The notes: generated by a model not told the origin, from the letters alone. Shown: positions 1 through 6,472, counted from the stretch's first letter. The stretch: 6,744 bases of DNA from Salinibacterium sp. (GCA_025352485.1 JANXTJ010000110.1:1-6744), one strand, 5' to 3'. Program-made: numbers and translations.

Positions 1-70
1 CTCGCCGCCCACGACGCAGACGGCGTAAATCCCGTAGAACCAGCCCGCCTGCAACGGCCGCAATTCCAGC
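1..70 (-). other. Sequence foreign to parA at the left edge; possible membrane-protein fragment on the minus strand
   Basis: These bases should encode the middle of ParA but do not. In the ParA frame there are stops at 26-28 (taa) and 35-37 (tag), and the codons from 38 to 70 show no ParA character. Read on the minus strand from about 69 down to 1, the frame is open and gives a peptide containing PLQAGWFYGIYAVCVVGGE, whose aromatic and hydrophobic pattern looks like the start of a transmembrane helix. It loosely recalls the Nramp-type metal transporters, but that is only a resemblance and the piece is too short to name. It could be part of a real neighbouring gene joined by a rearrangement, or an assembly chimera. 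The join lies at roughly 60-76. Confidence 0.4.
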
Positions 71-334
71 GACCGCTTGAATCCGGCGATCGAGCTCGAT
101 GGCATCCTCGCCACCATGTATGACTCGCGCACCCTGCACTCGCGCGAAGTGCTCGAGCGGGTAGTCGAGACCTTCGGTGACAAGGTGTTGGAGACGGTCA
201 TCGGTCGAACCGTGAAGTTTCCGGATGCCAGTGTGGCCGGTGCACCGATCACCAGTTTTGCCCCGGATCACTCCGCAGCCGAGGCGTACCGCCAGCTCGC
301 GAGGGAACTGATCGCCCGTGGCGCAGTCGCCTAG
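71..334 (+). CDS. ParA/Soj-family ATPase, C-terminal fragment
   Basis: This is the last ~87 residues of a ParA-family (MinD/ParA deviant-Walker) ATPase. These proteins dimerise on ATP, bind DNA non-specifically and move chromosomes or other cargo. Recognisable family segments are DGILATMYDSRTLHSREV (the region after the nucleotide pocket), TVIGRTVKFPDASVAGAPI (the conserved C-terminal strand and loop) and AYRQLARELIARG (last helix). The deviant Walker A and the catalytic part lie outside, so ATPase function cannot be judged here. The reading frame is blocked upstream by stops at 26-28 and 35-37, and homology begins near base 71 (residues DRLNP). There is no convincing start; the first usable codon is TTG at 77. 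The stop at 332-334 overlaps scpA by 17 bases. This orphan ParA, with no parB in view, is typical of actinobacterial scpAB neighbourhoods. Whether the gene is truly truncated or only badly joined is unresolved. Confidence 0.85.
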   Translation, partial: DRLNPAIELDGILATMYDSRTLHSREVLERVVETFGDKVLETVIGRTVKFPDASVAGAPITSFAPDHSAAEAYRQLARELIARGAVA

Positions 335-1148
335 CGGCGCAGCGGTCGACGCAGTGCCCCAAGAGGCCACCGGCTTCTCCGTATCGCTGAGCAATTTCAA
401 CGGCCCATTCGACCTCCTGCTTACCCTCATCGCCAAGCATGAGATGGATATCACCGAGGTGTCGCTGTCGCGGATCACGGACGAGTTCATCTCCTATTTG
501 CGCGGGCTGGATTCGACCGAAGAGCTTGATCAGGCGACCGAATTTCTCGTCGTAGCCGCGACCCTGCTCGACCTGAAGGTGGCAGGGCTGCTACCGCAGG
601 GCGAGCTCGTCGACGCCGAGGATGTCGCTCTGCTCGAGGCCAGAGACCTGCTGTTTGCTCGACTGCTGCAGTACCGCGCCTTCAAGGAGGCGGCGATCTG
701 GTTCGCGGCAGGGCTCGAGCGCGAATCGACTCGTCACTTTCGCTCGGTCCGTCTGGAAGAGAAGTACCGTAAGCAGACGCCAGAGCTGGTCTGGACTCTC
801 ACCGCCGAAGACTTCGCGGCGCTCGCCGCCGTGGCAATGACGCCGCACGAAATACCGGTGGTGGGGCTGGATCATCTGCACGCGCCGCTGGTGAGCATCA
901 GAGAGCAGGCCGCACACGTGGTGGCGCTTCTGCGCGGTGGGCAACCGATGACCTTTCGGCAGCTCATCGCCGGGGCAGAGGTGAAGGGCGTGATCATCGC
1001 GCGCTTTCTTGCCGTGCTTGAGCTGTATCGTGGGGCGGCGATTGCCTTCGAGCAACTCGAGCCGCTGGGCGAACTCACCTTGCGCTGGACGGCCGAACAT
1101 TTCTCCGAAGACAGCCTGGCCAATCTGGGAGCCGACTATGGACACTGA
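318..1148 (+). CDS. scpA: Segregation and condensation protein A (kleisin subunit of SMC-ScpAB)
   Basis: ScpA is the kleisin that bridges the two heads of the SMC dimer and, with ScpB, forms the bacterial condensin that compacts and segregates the chromosome. The protein is 276 residues, normal for the family. Residues 20-63 carry the N-terminal kleisin signature (NFNGPFDLLLTLIAKHEMDI followed by ITDEFISYL). Residues 75-95 contain the ATEFLVVAATLLDLK helix and a LLPQGE turn. The C-terminal winged helix that contacts the SMC head spans about 195-258 and ends with ARFLAVLELYRG and PLGELTLRW. The middle (about 100-190) is the variable linker. The GTG start at 318 is preceded by GAGGGAA at 301-307, with about 10 bases between. 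It gives a 17-base overlap with parA. GTG at 354 is an alternative that would not overlap but has no obvious ribosome site. The gene overlaps scpB by 11 bases, which suggests coupled translation of the two partners. Confidence 0.96.
   Translation: MAQSPSGAAVDAVPQEATGFSVSLSNFNGPFDLLLTLIAKHEMDITEVSLSRITDEFISYLRGLDSTEELDQATEFLVVAATLLDLKVAGLLPQGELVDAEDVALLEARDLLFARLLQYRAFKEAAIWFAAGLERESTRHFRSVRLEEKYRKQTPELVWTLTAEDFAALAAVAMTPHEIPVVGLDHLHAPLVSIREQAAHVVALLRGGQPMTFRQLIAGAEVKGVIIARFLAVLELYRGAAIAFEQLEPLGELTLRWTAEHFSEDSLANLGADYGH
1127..1131 (+). promoter_or_regulatory. Ribosome binding site of scpB
   Basis: GGGAG lies inside the end of scpA, 6 bases before the ATG at 1138. It supports that ATG rather than upstream in-frame codons within scpA. 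Confidence 0.7.
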
Positions 1149-1755
1149 CACCGCGGAACCTCGCAGCCCGGAACCCGACACCGAGGACGCAGCTTCACTG
1201 GCTGTGGTCGACGTGCCGCGCGCCCTCGAGGCCATCCTCATGGTGGCCGATGAGCCGCAGGGGCTGGTGTCTTTGGCGACGGCAGTCGGTGTGCCGGTTG
1301 CTGCAGTGCGGCAGGCGATCGAGGTGCTTGCGGCCGACTATGACGGGGTGGGCGGCGGCATCCGGCGCGGCTTCGAGCTGCGGGAGGTGGGCGGCGGCTG
1401 GCGCGTCTACGTGCGTCCAGAACACGACGAGGTTGTGCGCGACTTCGTGCTCACGCAGAACCCGACCCGGCTCAGCCAGGCCGCGCTCGAGACCCTCGCC
1501 GTGATTGCATACAAACAACCCATCAGTCGCGGGGCGATTGCCTCGATCCGCGCGGTGAATGTGGATTCGGTGGTGCGCACCCTGCTGGGTCGCGGGCTGA
1601 TCACCGAAGCTTTTACCGACAGCGAGACCGGAGCGATCCACTACGCCACGGCCGATCTGCTGCTTACTCAACTTGGAATTAACTCGATCGAGGAGCTGCC
1701 GCATATCTCGCCGCTTCTCGAGGATGGGGCACAGGGCTTCGATGACCAGCGATAG
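1138..1755 (+). CDS. scpB: Segregation and condensation protein B
   Basis: ScpB is a dimeric tandem winged-helix (kite) protein that binds the ScpA linker in the SMC-ScpAB condensin. The 205-residue product has an acidic, proline-containing N-terminal tail (1-25), a first winged helix (about 26-105, starting DVPRALEAILMVADEP) and a second one (about 110-175). The second contains the family hallmark LSQAALETLAVIAYKQPISR, followed by IRAVNVDSVVRTLLGRGLI. The usual C-terminal LGINSIEELP is at 179-188. The ATG at 1138 is chosen because homology starts shortly after it and GGGAG stands 6 bases upstream; the frame stays open further back only inside scpA. The 11-base overlap with scpA and 14-base overlap with the next gene fit an operon in which ScpA and ScpB are made together. 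Confidence 0.96.
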   Translation: MDTDTAEPRSPEPDTEDAASLAVVDVPRALEAILMVADEPQGLVSLATAVGVPVAAVRQAIEVLAADYDGVGGGIRRGFELREVGGGWRVYVRPEHDEVVRDFVLTQNPTRLSQAALETLAVIAYKQPISRGAIASIRAVNVDSVVRTLLGRGLITEAFTDSETGAIHYATADLLLTQLGINSIEELPHISPLLEDGAQGFDDQR

Positions 1756-2632
1756 TGACTTCGGCGGTACCGGCGGCCTCGGCTCCGGCGGCGCGACGCC
1801 AGAGGCGAACCCGGAAGGCGAACGCCTGCAAAAGGTGATGGCGGCGGCCGGGGTCGCCTCGCGCCGGGTGTGCGAAGACTTGATCGCCCAGGGCCGGGTG
1901 TCTGTGAACGGCGAGATCGTCGAGGAGCCGGGTCGGCGCGTGCTGCCCCATGACCTGATCGCCGTCGACGGCACGGCCATCCAGACCGACACGACCAAGC
2001 GTTACGTCATGCTCAATAAGCCGGTCGGCGTGGTCAGCTCGATGGCCGACGAGGGCGGCCGGCCAGACCTTCGCGAGTTCACAGTTAACTACGACGAGCG
2101 CCTCTTCAACGTGGGGCGCCTCGACGCAAATACCTCTGGCCTGCTGGTGCTCACCAACGACGGCGACCTCGCTCACGTGCTCGCGCATCCGTCATTCGGG
2201 GTGTCGAAGACCTACATCGCTAAGGTGTCCGGGCAGGTTACCCCGCAGACGATTGCCAAACTGACCAAGGGCATCGAGCTCGATGACGGCCCGATCGCCG
2301 CGGATCGGGCGCGCGCCATGCCTGGCGGTTCCCGTGCCGAAACCCTCGTCGAGCTGACCCTACATTCGGGTCGCAACCGCGTCGTGCGTCGAATGATGGA
2401 TGCCGTCGGCCACCCGGTCATCGACCTCGTGCGCCGCCAGTTCGGCCCGCTGCACCTCGGCACGCTGCCGGTGGGGCGAACCCGCGATCTAACCAGAACC
2501 GAACTGGGCGCACTGCTGACCATCGCGCGCGGCGAGGCCCCGCCCAGCGATGATGTCGCGGGCTCTGAGGCTGCCTCCGCTGCCGACTCCTTCACCGCCG
2601 CCGATGTGTCTGCCGGCGGGCACGACGAGTGA
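1742..2632 (+). CDS. rluB: 23S rRNA pseudouridine synthase, RluB type (RsuA/RluB/RluE family)
   Basis: This enzyme isomerises a uridine to pseudouridine in ribosomal RNA; RluB of E. coli acts on U2605 of 23S rRNA, and the same target is inferred here. The product is 296 residues. A glycine-rich tail (1-26) is followed by an S4 RNA-binding domain (about 27-77: ERLQKVMAAAGVASRRVCED and GRVSVNGEIV). The catalytic domain starts with YVMLNKPVGVVSS (88-100). The active-site motif is GRLDANTSGLLVLTNDG (125-141), with Asp128 as the expected catalytic aspartate. SKTYIAKVSG (155-164) and GRNRVVRRMMDAVGHPV (210-226) are further family blocks. The last ~30 residues are Ala/Ser/Asp-rich and probably disordered. 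Start at ATG 1742 overlaps scpB by 14 bases, with AGGG at 1733-1736 as a possible ribosome site. A pseudouridine synthase next to scpB is a long-conserved gene order in Gram-positive bacteria. RluB is favoured over RsuA or RluE by this context, but substrate is not proven by sequence. Confidence 0.92.
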   Translation: MTSDSDFGGTGGLGSGGATPEANPEGERLQKVMAAAGVASRRVCEDLIAQGRVSVNGEIVEEPGRRVLPHDLIAVDGTAIQTDTTKRYVMLNKPVGVVSSMADEGGRPDLREFTVNYDERLFNVGRLDANTSGLLVLTNDGDLAHVLAHPSFGVSKTYIAKVSGQVTPQTIAKLTKGIELDDGPIAADRARAMPGGSRAETLVELTLHSGRNRVVRRMMDAVGHPVIDLVRRQFGPLHLGTLPVGRTRDLTRTELGALLTIARGEAPPSDDVAGSEAASAADSFTAADVSAGGHDE

Positions 2633-3711
2633 CCGGCAGCAGGATCGGCGGGCCGGTGCGCATCGTCGGTGCCGGGCTTCTCGGGGCCAGTATCGGCCAC
2701 GCGCTGGTCGCGCGCGGCGTCGACGTGATTTTGCACGATGCGTCCCGCTCGCACCTGCAACTCGCCATCGACTACGGCGCGGGCCGGGCCGCAGCCCCTG
2801 GCGATGCGCCAGAACTGGTCATCGTGGCGGTGCCCCCGGATGTGACCGCAGACGTCATCGCGGCGGAATTGAAAGCCTGGCCGCTGGCTACCGTGACGGA
2901 TGTCGCGAGCGTGAAGTCGGGCATCAGGGCCGAGCTCGAGGTCGCGGGGGCCGACATCGCACGGTACATCGGATCGCATCCCCTGGCCGGGCGCGAGCGT
3001 GGGGGAGCCATCTCTGCGCGTGCCGACATTTTCATCGGGCGGCCCTGGGTGGTCGGTGAGGGCGATGCCCTGCGCCGGCGCCTCGTGGAAGACCTGGTCA
3101 TCGACCTCGGGGCGATCCCGGTAAGCATGGCCGCGAACGAACACGACGCCAGCGTCGCGCTCGTCTCGCACGTGCCGCAGGTGGTGGCCACGCTGCTCGC
3201 TCGCCGGCTGGGCGATGCGCCGGTGGCCGCGGTGGGCCTCGCCGGCCAGGGCCTGCGCGACAGCACCCGGATCGCCGCCAGCAACCCGGAACTGTGGGTG
3301 CAAATTCTCAGCGCAAATGCCGCGCCAATCGCCCAGATTTTGCGCGAATATCGGGATGACCTCGACGCGATGATCGGTGCCCTCGACGCCCCGGATGCCC
3401 CAGGTGCCCGCCGCGCGATGGCCGAACTGCTGGCGGGGGGCAATGCTGGGGTCGCCCGCATCCCGGGGAAGCACGGTCAGTCGAACAACTTCAGCCAACT
3501 CGTCGTGATTGTCAACGATAGGCCGGGGGAGTTGGCGCGACTCCTGACCGAGATCGGTGAAGCTGGCGTCAACCTCGAAGACCTCAGGCTCGAACATTCA
3601 CCGAGAGCCCAATTCGGCCTCGCCGAAATTGCCGTGCTGCCCGAGCGGGAACAGGCCCTTGCCGCCGAGCTCGAGGCGCGCGGCTGGAAAATTGCCGGAG
3701 AGCAAGCATGA
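2629..3711 (+). CDS. tyrA: Prephenate dehydrogenase with C-terminal ACT domain
   Basis: This enzyme oxidatively decarboxylates prephenate to 4-hydroxyphenylpyruvate with NAD(P)+, the branch leading to tyrosine. The 360-residue protein has an N-terminal Rossmann fold (about 9-165) with the dinucleotide motif GAGLLGAS (14-21) and VTDVASVKSGI (89-99). GSHPLAGRERGG (115-126) carries the expected active-site His117. The helical dimerisation domain (about 168-285) holds HDASVALVSHVPQ (172-184) and GLRDSTRIAASNPELW (208-223), whose arginines match the prephenate-binding region of the family. An ACT domain at about 289-358 begins SQLVVIVNDRPGELARLL and probably senses an aromatic amino acid such as tyrosine; that ligand is inferred. 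The GTG start overlaps the rluB stop as GTGA, a coupling arrangement. Arogenate dehydrogenase activity cannot be excluded from sequence alone. There is no chorismate mutase domain. Confidence 0.94.
   Translation: MTGSRIGGPVRIVGAGLLGASIGHALVARGVDVILHDASRSHLQLAIDYGAGRAAAPGDAPELVIVAVPPDVTADVIAAELKAWPLATVTDVASVKSGIRAELEVAGADIARYIGSHPLAGRERGGAISARADIFIGRPWVVGEGDALRRRLVEDLVIDLGAIPVSMAANEHDASVALVSHVPQVVATLLARRLGDAPVAAVGLAGQGLRDSTRIAASNPELWVQILSANAAPIAQILREYRDDLDAMIGALDAPDAPGARRAMAELLAGGNAGVARIPGKHGQSNNFSQLVVIVNDRPGELARLLTEIGEAGVNLEDLRLEHSPRAQFGLAEIAVLPEREQALAAELEARGWKIAGEQA
3697..3702 (+). promoter_or_regulatory. Ribosome binding site of cmk
   Basis: GGAGAG ends 5 bases before the cmk ATG at 3708 and sits within the last codons of tyrA, supporting this start. 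Confidence 0.7.
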
Positions 3712-4379
3712 AGAACGTGATCGTCGTCGCCATCGACGGCCCGGCCGGCAGCGGAAAGTCGAGCGTCTCTCGCGCCACCGCCCGTGAGCTTCACTACAAC
3801 TATCTCGATACTGGCGCGGCCTATCGCGCCCTGGCCTGGCGCTGCCTAGCGGACGGCATCGACGCCCACGGGCCTACCGCGGTCATCCAATCACTGCTCA
3901 CCTTCGACCTGAGCATCGGCATCGACCCCGACGACTACTTCGTGCGGGTGGGTTCGGTGGCGGTTACCGACGACATCCGCGAGCCGCGTGTGACCTCGGT
4001 CGTGAGCGCCGTGGCGCGCATCCCCGAGGTGCGAGCTTTTATGGTCGAGTTGTTCCGCCGCGTCATCCGAGGCTCAGAAAAAGACGGCATTGTCGTCGAG
4101 GGCAGAGACATCACCACGATCGTCGCACCCGATGCGGAGGTGCGGATTCTGCTCACCGCTTCCGAAGAAGCTAGAATGGCGAGGCGTTCGGCAGAACTCC
4201 CTGGAGCATCAGCCGAGAAGACGGCGAGGGAGCTTAGCTCCCGTGACGCACAGGATTCGCGGGTTGTCGACTTCATGAACGCCGCCGAGGGGGTTATCAC
4301 CCTCGATTCCACAGAACTCGACTTCGGGCAGACCGTGAAGGCTGTCGTGAGTCTCGTGCGAACGGGCACGCAACACTAA
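3708..4379 (+). CDS. cmk: Cytidylate kinase
   Basis: Cmk phosphorylates CMP and dCMP with ATP, recycling them toward CTP and dCTP in the cytoplasm. The product is 223 residues, close to the ~225 of the bacterial enzyme. The P-loop is IDGPAGSGKSS (9-19). LDTGAAYRALAW (33-44) corresponds to the family's DTGAxYR motif. The CMP-binding segment is VVEGRDITTIVAPDAEVRIL (129-148), followed by the lid region ARMARR (155-160). The tail RDAQDSRVVDFMNAAEGV departs from the usual pattern in which an arginine and a Pro-Leu pair follow the Asp (discussed as a finding). The rest of the family fold is intact, so an active enzyme is expected. The ATG overlaps the tyrA stop as ATGA. Nine bases separate cmk from der, and cmk-der adjacency is a conserved actinobacterial order. 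Confidence 0.96.
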   Translation: MKNVIVVAIDGPAGSGKSSVSRATARELHYNYLDTGAAYRALAWRCLADGIDAHGPTAVIQSLLTFDLSIGIDPDDYFVRVGSVAVTDDIREPRVTSVVSAVARIPEVRAFMVELFRRVIRGSEKDGIVVEGRDITTIVAPDAEVRILLTASEEARMARRSAELPGASAEKTARELSSRDAQDSRVVDFMNAAEGVITLDSTELDFGQTVKAVVSLVRTGTQH

Positions 4380-4382
4380 GGA
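4378..4382 (+). promoter_or_regulatory. Ribosome binding site of der
   Basis: AAGGA, overlapping the cmk stop codon, stands 6 bases before the ATG at 4389. It is the best-spaced ribosome site in the operon and fixes the long form of Der as the translated one. Confidence 0.75.
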
Positions 4383-4388
4383 TTTTCC

Positions 4389-5879
4389 ATGGCAAACGTC
4401 GACAACGACGACGAGTTCCCCGAACTCGATTCCGCGCTGGTCGAGCGCATCACCAACCTCGGCGACGAGGAGGCCGCCCTGCGCGCGAGCGCGTTGCGCC
4501 AGGGCCTCGCCGAGTACGACCTCAACGCCGACGACTTCGACATCCTCGAGACCGCGACCGAAGACCCTGATGCGATTGTTTACCTGCCCGCACTGCCGGT
4601 GCTGGCGATCGTGGGTCGCCCCAACGTCGGCAAGTCGGCGCTGGTGAACCGCATCATCGGCCGCCGTGAGGCCGTCGTCGAAGACACCCCCGGTGTCACG
4701 CGCGACCGCGTCAACTACAAGGGCGAGTGGGCCGACCGCAAGTTCACGATCGTTGACACCGGCGGCTGGGAGCCGGACGCGAAGGGCATCAACGCCTCCG
4801 TCGCGGCGCAGGCCGAGATCGCCATTGAGCTCGCCGATGCCGTGCTGTTTGTGGTGGATGCCACGGTTGGCGCCACCTCCACCGACGAGCATGTGGTGCG
4901 CATGCTGCGGGCCACCAAGAAACCGGTGATCCTGGTCGCCAACAAGGTCGACGACGTGCGCCAAGAGCCGGATGCCGCGGCGCTGTGGTCTCTCGGCCTC
5001 GGCCAGCCGTGGCCGGTCTCTGCCGTGCACGGCCGCGGCGTTGCCGACCTGCTCGACGAAGTGCTCACGATCCTGCCCGAGATCTCGGCTGTCGCCAAGG
5101 AAGAGGTCGGCGGCCCGCGTCGGGTGGCCATCCTCGGGCGCCCCAATGTCGGCAAGTCGAGCCTGCTCAACAAGACGGCGGGGGAGGAGCGGGTTGTCGT
5201 CAACGAGATGGCCGGCACCACGCGCGATCCGGTCGATGAGCAGGTCGAGCTGGGCGGCAAGTTCTGGCGCTTCGTGGACACCGCGGGCATCCGTCGCCGG
5301 GTGAATCTCGCCCAGGGCGCCGACTTCTACGCGACACTGCGCACCTCTGCGGCCCTCGAAAAGGCCGAAGTCGCGGTCGTGGTGCTCGATGTCACGGCAC
5401 CGATTAGCGTGCAAGATCTCAAGATCATCGACCTCGTTCTCGAGTCTGGCCGCGCCCTGGTGCTGGCCTACAACAAGTGGGATCTGCTCGACGACGAACG
5501 ACGCATTTACCTCGAAAAAGAGATCGAGCAGGATCTCTCGCACGTGACCTGGGCTCCGCGCGTGAACATCTCGGCGAAGACCGGCCGTCACCTCGAAAAG
5601 TTGGTTCCGGCTCTCGAGCTGGCGCTCGCCTCGTGGGACACGCGCATCCCCACCGGAAAGTTCAACGCGCTCCTGGCTGAGCTCACCGCCGAGCATCCGC
5701 ACCCGTTGCGCGGTGGCAAACAGCCGCGCATTCTGTTCGGCACCCAGGCGGCGTCGCGCCCGCCGACCTTCGTGTTGTTCACGACCGGATTCCTCGATCC
5801 GCAGTACCGCAGATTCATTACGCGTCGTCTGCGAGAGATTTTCGGCTTCGAGGGGAGCCCCATCAACGTGAATATGTGA
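4389..5879 (+). CDS. der: Ribosome-associated GTPase Der (EngA)
   Basis: Der is an essential GTPase with two tandem G domains and a KH-like C-terminal domain; it binds the 50S subunit and helps its late assembly. The protein is 496 residues. An acidic extension (about 1-70) precedes G domain 1, whose motifs are GRPNVGKS (76-83), DTGG (123-126) and NKVD (185-188). G domain 2 has GRPNVGKS (250-257), DTAG (297-300), NKWD (362-365) and SAKTG (395-399). The KH-like domain covers about 415-496, with QPRILFGTQAASRPPTFVLF and DPQYRRFITRRLRE recognisable. All GTP-binding motifs are intact in both domains. The start is supported by AAGGA 6 bases upstream. The N-terminal extension is absent from E. coli Der, whose first G motif lies within about ten residues of the start, but extensions of this kind occur in actinobacterial homologues. 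The stop overlaps a possible GTG start of the following gene. Confidence 0.97.
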   Translation: MANVDNDDEFPELDSALVERITNLGDEEAALRASALRQGLAEYDLNADDFDILETATEDPDAIVYLPALPVLAIVGRPNVGKSALVNRIIGRREAVVEDTPGVTRDRVNYKGEWADRKFTIVDTGGWEPDAKGINASVAAQAEIAIELADAVLFVVDATVGATSTDEHVVRMLRATKKPVILVANKVDDVRQEPDAAALWSLGLGQPWPVSAVHGRGVADLLDEVLTILPEISAVAKEEVGGPRRVAILGRPNVGKSSLLNKTAGEERVVVNEMAGTTRDPVDEQVELGGKFWRFVDTAGIRRRVNLAQGADFYATLRTSAALEKAEVAVVVLDVTAPISVQDLKIIDLVLESGRALVLAYNKWDLLDDERRIYLEKEIEQDLSHVTWAPRVNISAKTGRHLEKLVPALELALASWDTRIPTGKFNALLAELTAEHPHPLRGGKQPRILFGTQAASRPPTFVLFTTGFLDPQYRRFITRRLREIFGFEGSPINVNM

Positions 5880-5919
5880 GTGCGCGAGAAGCGAAAGCGC
5901 TAGCGGTCGGTTCGGCGCG

Positions 5920-5936
5920 CAGTCTGGGGCAGACTG
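5920..5936 (+). promoter_or_regulatory. Short perfect hairpin abutting the Nudix ribosome site and start codon
   Basis: CAGTCTG (5920-5926) and CAGACTG (5930-5936) are exact inverted copies around a GGG loop. The right arm runs into GGAGGG (5936-5941), which is directly followed by the ATG at 5942. No T-run follows, so it is not an intrinsic terminator. In the transcript it could hinder ribosome entry at this ATG or punctuate the der-Nudix boundary; both roles are inference. Confidence 0.4.
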
Positions 5937-5941
5937 GAGGG

Positions 5942-6448
5942 ATGGAGTATCCCCCCAACAACCTGCCCCGGCGCGCACACGAGCCGGGTGACGAGTGGGT
6001 TTTCGGGCCGGATGGCGTGCGGCATTGGGGGCGTTACGGCGCTGCCGGCCTGCTGGCCTGGCATCGCGACGGCGCCGTGATGCTGCAGTTGCGCTCGACC
6101 TGGAGCCATCACGGTGACACCTGGGGGATCCCGGGGGGAGCCCTGAGGGTCTACGAGTCGCCCGTCGAAGGCGCGATGCGCGAAGCGAACGAGGAAGCCG
6201 GGGTGCTCGCCGAGAATCTGACTGTGCTGTTCACCTCGGTCTTTGACCTCGAGTTCTGGCGCTACACCACCGTCGTTGCCGAGGCGGCGGATGCATTTAT
6301 TCCGGTAATCGGCGATGCGGAGAGTCAGGCGTTAGCCTGGGTTGCCCTCGACGACGTGGACGGGTTGTCGCTGCATCCGGCGTTCGGGGCGAGCTGGCCC
6401 GGCCTACGAGCCCGGCTCGACGAGTTCCGGGATACCGGCGAAGCCTGA
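5942..6448 (+). CDS. Nudix hydrolase (MutT-like)
   Basis: Nudix enzymes hydrolyse a diphosphate linked to another moiety, for example oxidised nucleotides, dinucleoside polyphosphates or nucleotide sugars. The substrate cannot be read from this sequence. From ATG 5942 the product is 168 residues. The fold begins near RYGAAGLLAW (31-40). WGIPGGA (61-67) leads into a complete Nudix box at 66-88, with the G-x5-E-x7-RE-x2-EE-x-G spacing intact, including AMREANEEAGV with the metal-binding glutamates. SQALAWVALDDVDGLSLHP (128-146) is the usual C-terminal strand and helix region. The start is uncertain. ATG 5942 agrees with where similarity to related proteins seems to begin, but its GGAGGG lies against the codon with no spacer. 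GTG 5876 overlaps the der stop (GTGA) and would add 22 residues, but lacks a well-placed ribosome site. A leaderless or coupled start is possible. Position after der suggests co-transcription. Confidence 0.9.
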   Translation: MEYPPNNLPRRAHEPGDEWVFGPDGVRHWGRYGAAGLLAWHRDGAVMLQLRSTWSHHGDTWGIPGGALRVYESPVEGAMREANEEAGVLAENLTVLFTSVFDLEFWRYTTVVAEAADAFIPVIGDAESQALAWVALDDVDGLSLHPAFGASWPGLRARLDEFRDTGEA

Positions 6449-6472
6449 CATGCGACGGAACGCGGCCCGCGC

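Noticed and set aside
71..334. Plasmid partition gene or mobile element origin suggested by ParA
   Set aside because: The ParA is followed directly by scpA and scpB, a chromosomal actinobacterial order, and there is no parB, parS-like repeat or mobility gene.
1009..1137. Longer scpB product starting upstream inside scpA
   Set aside because: The extra residues show no ScpB similarity, and the ATG at 1138 has a well-spaced GGGAG; the upstream frame is open only by overlap with scpA.
1673..1741. Longer RluB product starting inside scpB
   Set aside because: The added residues are a frame-shifted reading of the ScpB C-terminus; the S4 domain begins well after the ATG at 1742.
2212..3597. Long open frame (461 codons) on the minus strand opposite rluB and tyrA
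   Set aside because: Its product has no recognisable domain and low-complexity composition (His, Arg, Asp, Ala); it mirrors two confident plus-strand genes and is the usual long antisense frame of high-GC DNA.
4209..5978. Long open frame (589 codons) on the minus strand opposite cmk and der
   Set aside because: Same reason: it lies entirely over well-supported genes and gives a repetitive charged product with no family motifs.
6449..6472. Possible bidirectional terminator between the convergent Nudix and transporter genes
   Set aside because: The only inverted repeat is CGCG-GCC-CGCG, a 4-base stem with no T-run on either strand; this is expected by chance in GC-rich DNA.
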